Notes under the pieces: generated by a model
The model's input: the letters and a program-made list of their open reading frames with translations, nothing else
Told to the model about the DNA's origin: nothing
The model's database searches: none
In this document: positions 63,281-64,000 of the stretch, in pieces
Layout: each line of letters begins with the position of its first letter
Position numbering within the stretch: position 1 is the first letter of the stretch
Position numbers and translations under genes: made by a program
Source: Myotis daubentonii
Taxonomy: Eukaryota; Chordata; Mammalia; Chiroptera; Vespertilionidae
NCBI RefSeq assembly: GCF_963259705.1
Contig: NC_081842.1
Span: 183,772,349 to 183,836,348 of the forward strand
Length of the DNA stretch: 64,000 bases
Direction: 5' to 3'

Positions 63281-64000
63281 GTAATCCTTTTTTTCTTCTT
63301 TTGTGTCTGTCTGTAGAAAAGTTTGGGTGATTAGTATTACTAGTTGAACTTGGGGAAATAAATGTGAAGAAAAGGATGACAAGCAATATTTGTGGAGGGA
63401 CCATTTATTATGTGGCATTGGGCAGTTGCTTAATTTCTTTGTGCATTGGTTTCATCTGTAAAATAGGGATTGAATAGTATCTAACTCACAGAAATGTTAT
63501 GAATACTAAATGTAATATACATAAATGTTAGCTTTTTCGTATTTGAAATTTTGACTGCAACACTGCTTTGTGTATGTATTATTAGCACTTATTTTACAGT
63601 TGAAGAAATTGAAGGGGTAAGTAACTTAACTATCATCTTACCATAATAAATCATAGTAGATCCAAAATTTAATCCAATTTTTTTCTTCAAAACCTGTGTT
63701 CTTTGCCCTAGATTCTTACTATCTCCCAATAAGAAGCAAGTCTTTGGAAAGAAAGAGATATTGGTAGCATTTTGTAGCATTAAAATATTTTTTTCTGATA
63801 GTTAAGTAATAGATATTCATTATAGGACATTTGAAAAAGAAAATCATTCATAATCTTAATTCCTATACATAATTGCTAGGTAATATTTTGGTTTATTGCC
63901 ACCCATTCATTGTCTAATACTTGCATATTTATAAATAGTTCATATATGCCATAAATCTAGTTTTGTATCCAGCTTTTTAGTAATTATTTTTATTTTAAAA
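63281..64000. other. Intron after w24, mostly unique
   Basis: A decayed MIR-like stretch at 63400-63520 (GGTTTCATCTGTAAAATAGG). Nothing else seen. Confidence 0.5.

Noticed and set aside
1020..63280. TUT7 (ZCCHC6) instead of TUT4
   Set aside because: The Gln/Pro-rich tail after the third knuckle and the linker sequence match TUT4.

Overview
This is nuclear DNA from a vespertilionid (vesper) bat. The single host gene is mammalian, with consensus introns. The repeat load is specific to vesper bats: many tRNA-headed Ves-type SINEs, HeliBat-type Helitrons (TC start, hairpin plus CTAG end, inserted between A and T), short hAT elements with 8-bp target duplications, and small mariner elements. There is no bacterial, phage or CRISPR content.

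The host gene is TUT4 (ZCCHC11), a terminal uridylyltransferase. It lies on the + strand across the whole window and is open at both ends. I place 24 coding exons between 1013 and 63280. In order they encode the inactive first nucleotidyltransferase module (exons w1-w8), a long divergent linker (w9), a first CCHC knuckle (w10), the catalytic module (w11-w20), two more CCHC knuckles (w21, w22) with an Arg-Asp repeat, and the Gln/Pro-rich tail (w23, w24). Modules w1-w8 and w11-w18 match exon for exon, with the same intron phase at seven of eight boundaries.

The introns are a dense record of transposition. Two insertions stand out. At 34767-36059 (+) lies a composite retroelement: an L1-type 5' UTR, then about 112 codons of GOSR2 (membrin) with introns removed, then a short 20-bp tandem repeat, then an L1-type 3' end. 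It has a perfect 11-bp target duplication, so the whole chimera inserted as one unit. At 3744-5186 (+) an L1 5' leader is joined to a spliced beta-casein (CSN2) cDNA copy ending in AATAAA and poly(A). This copy is dead, frameshifted, and itself hit by a hAT element.

Three further L1-derived elements (21772-24022, 37614-39539, 56245-58160, all antisense) have a 5' UTR, ORF1 and 3' UTR but no ORF2: a half-L1 (HAL1-like) layout. The third keeps an intact 282-codon ORF1 and a perfect 17-bp target duplication. The second carries a 21-bp TG...CA palindrome with a perfect 6-bp duplication, which looks like the shrunken ends of an endogenous retroviral LTR.

Older material (L1, L2, MIR, MER5, one RTE-like remnant) fills much of the rest. 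Element coordinates without a stated target duplication are approximate. All family names were recognised by eye.
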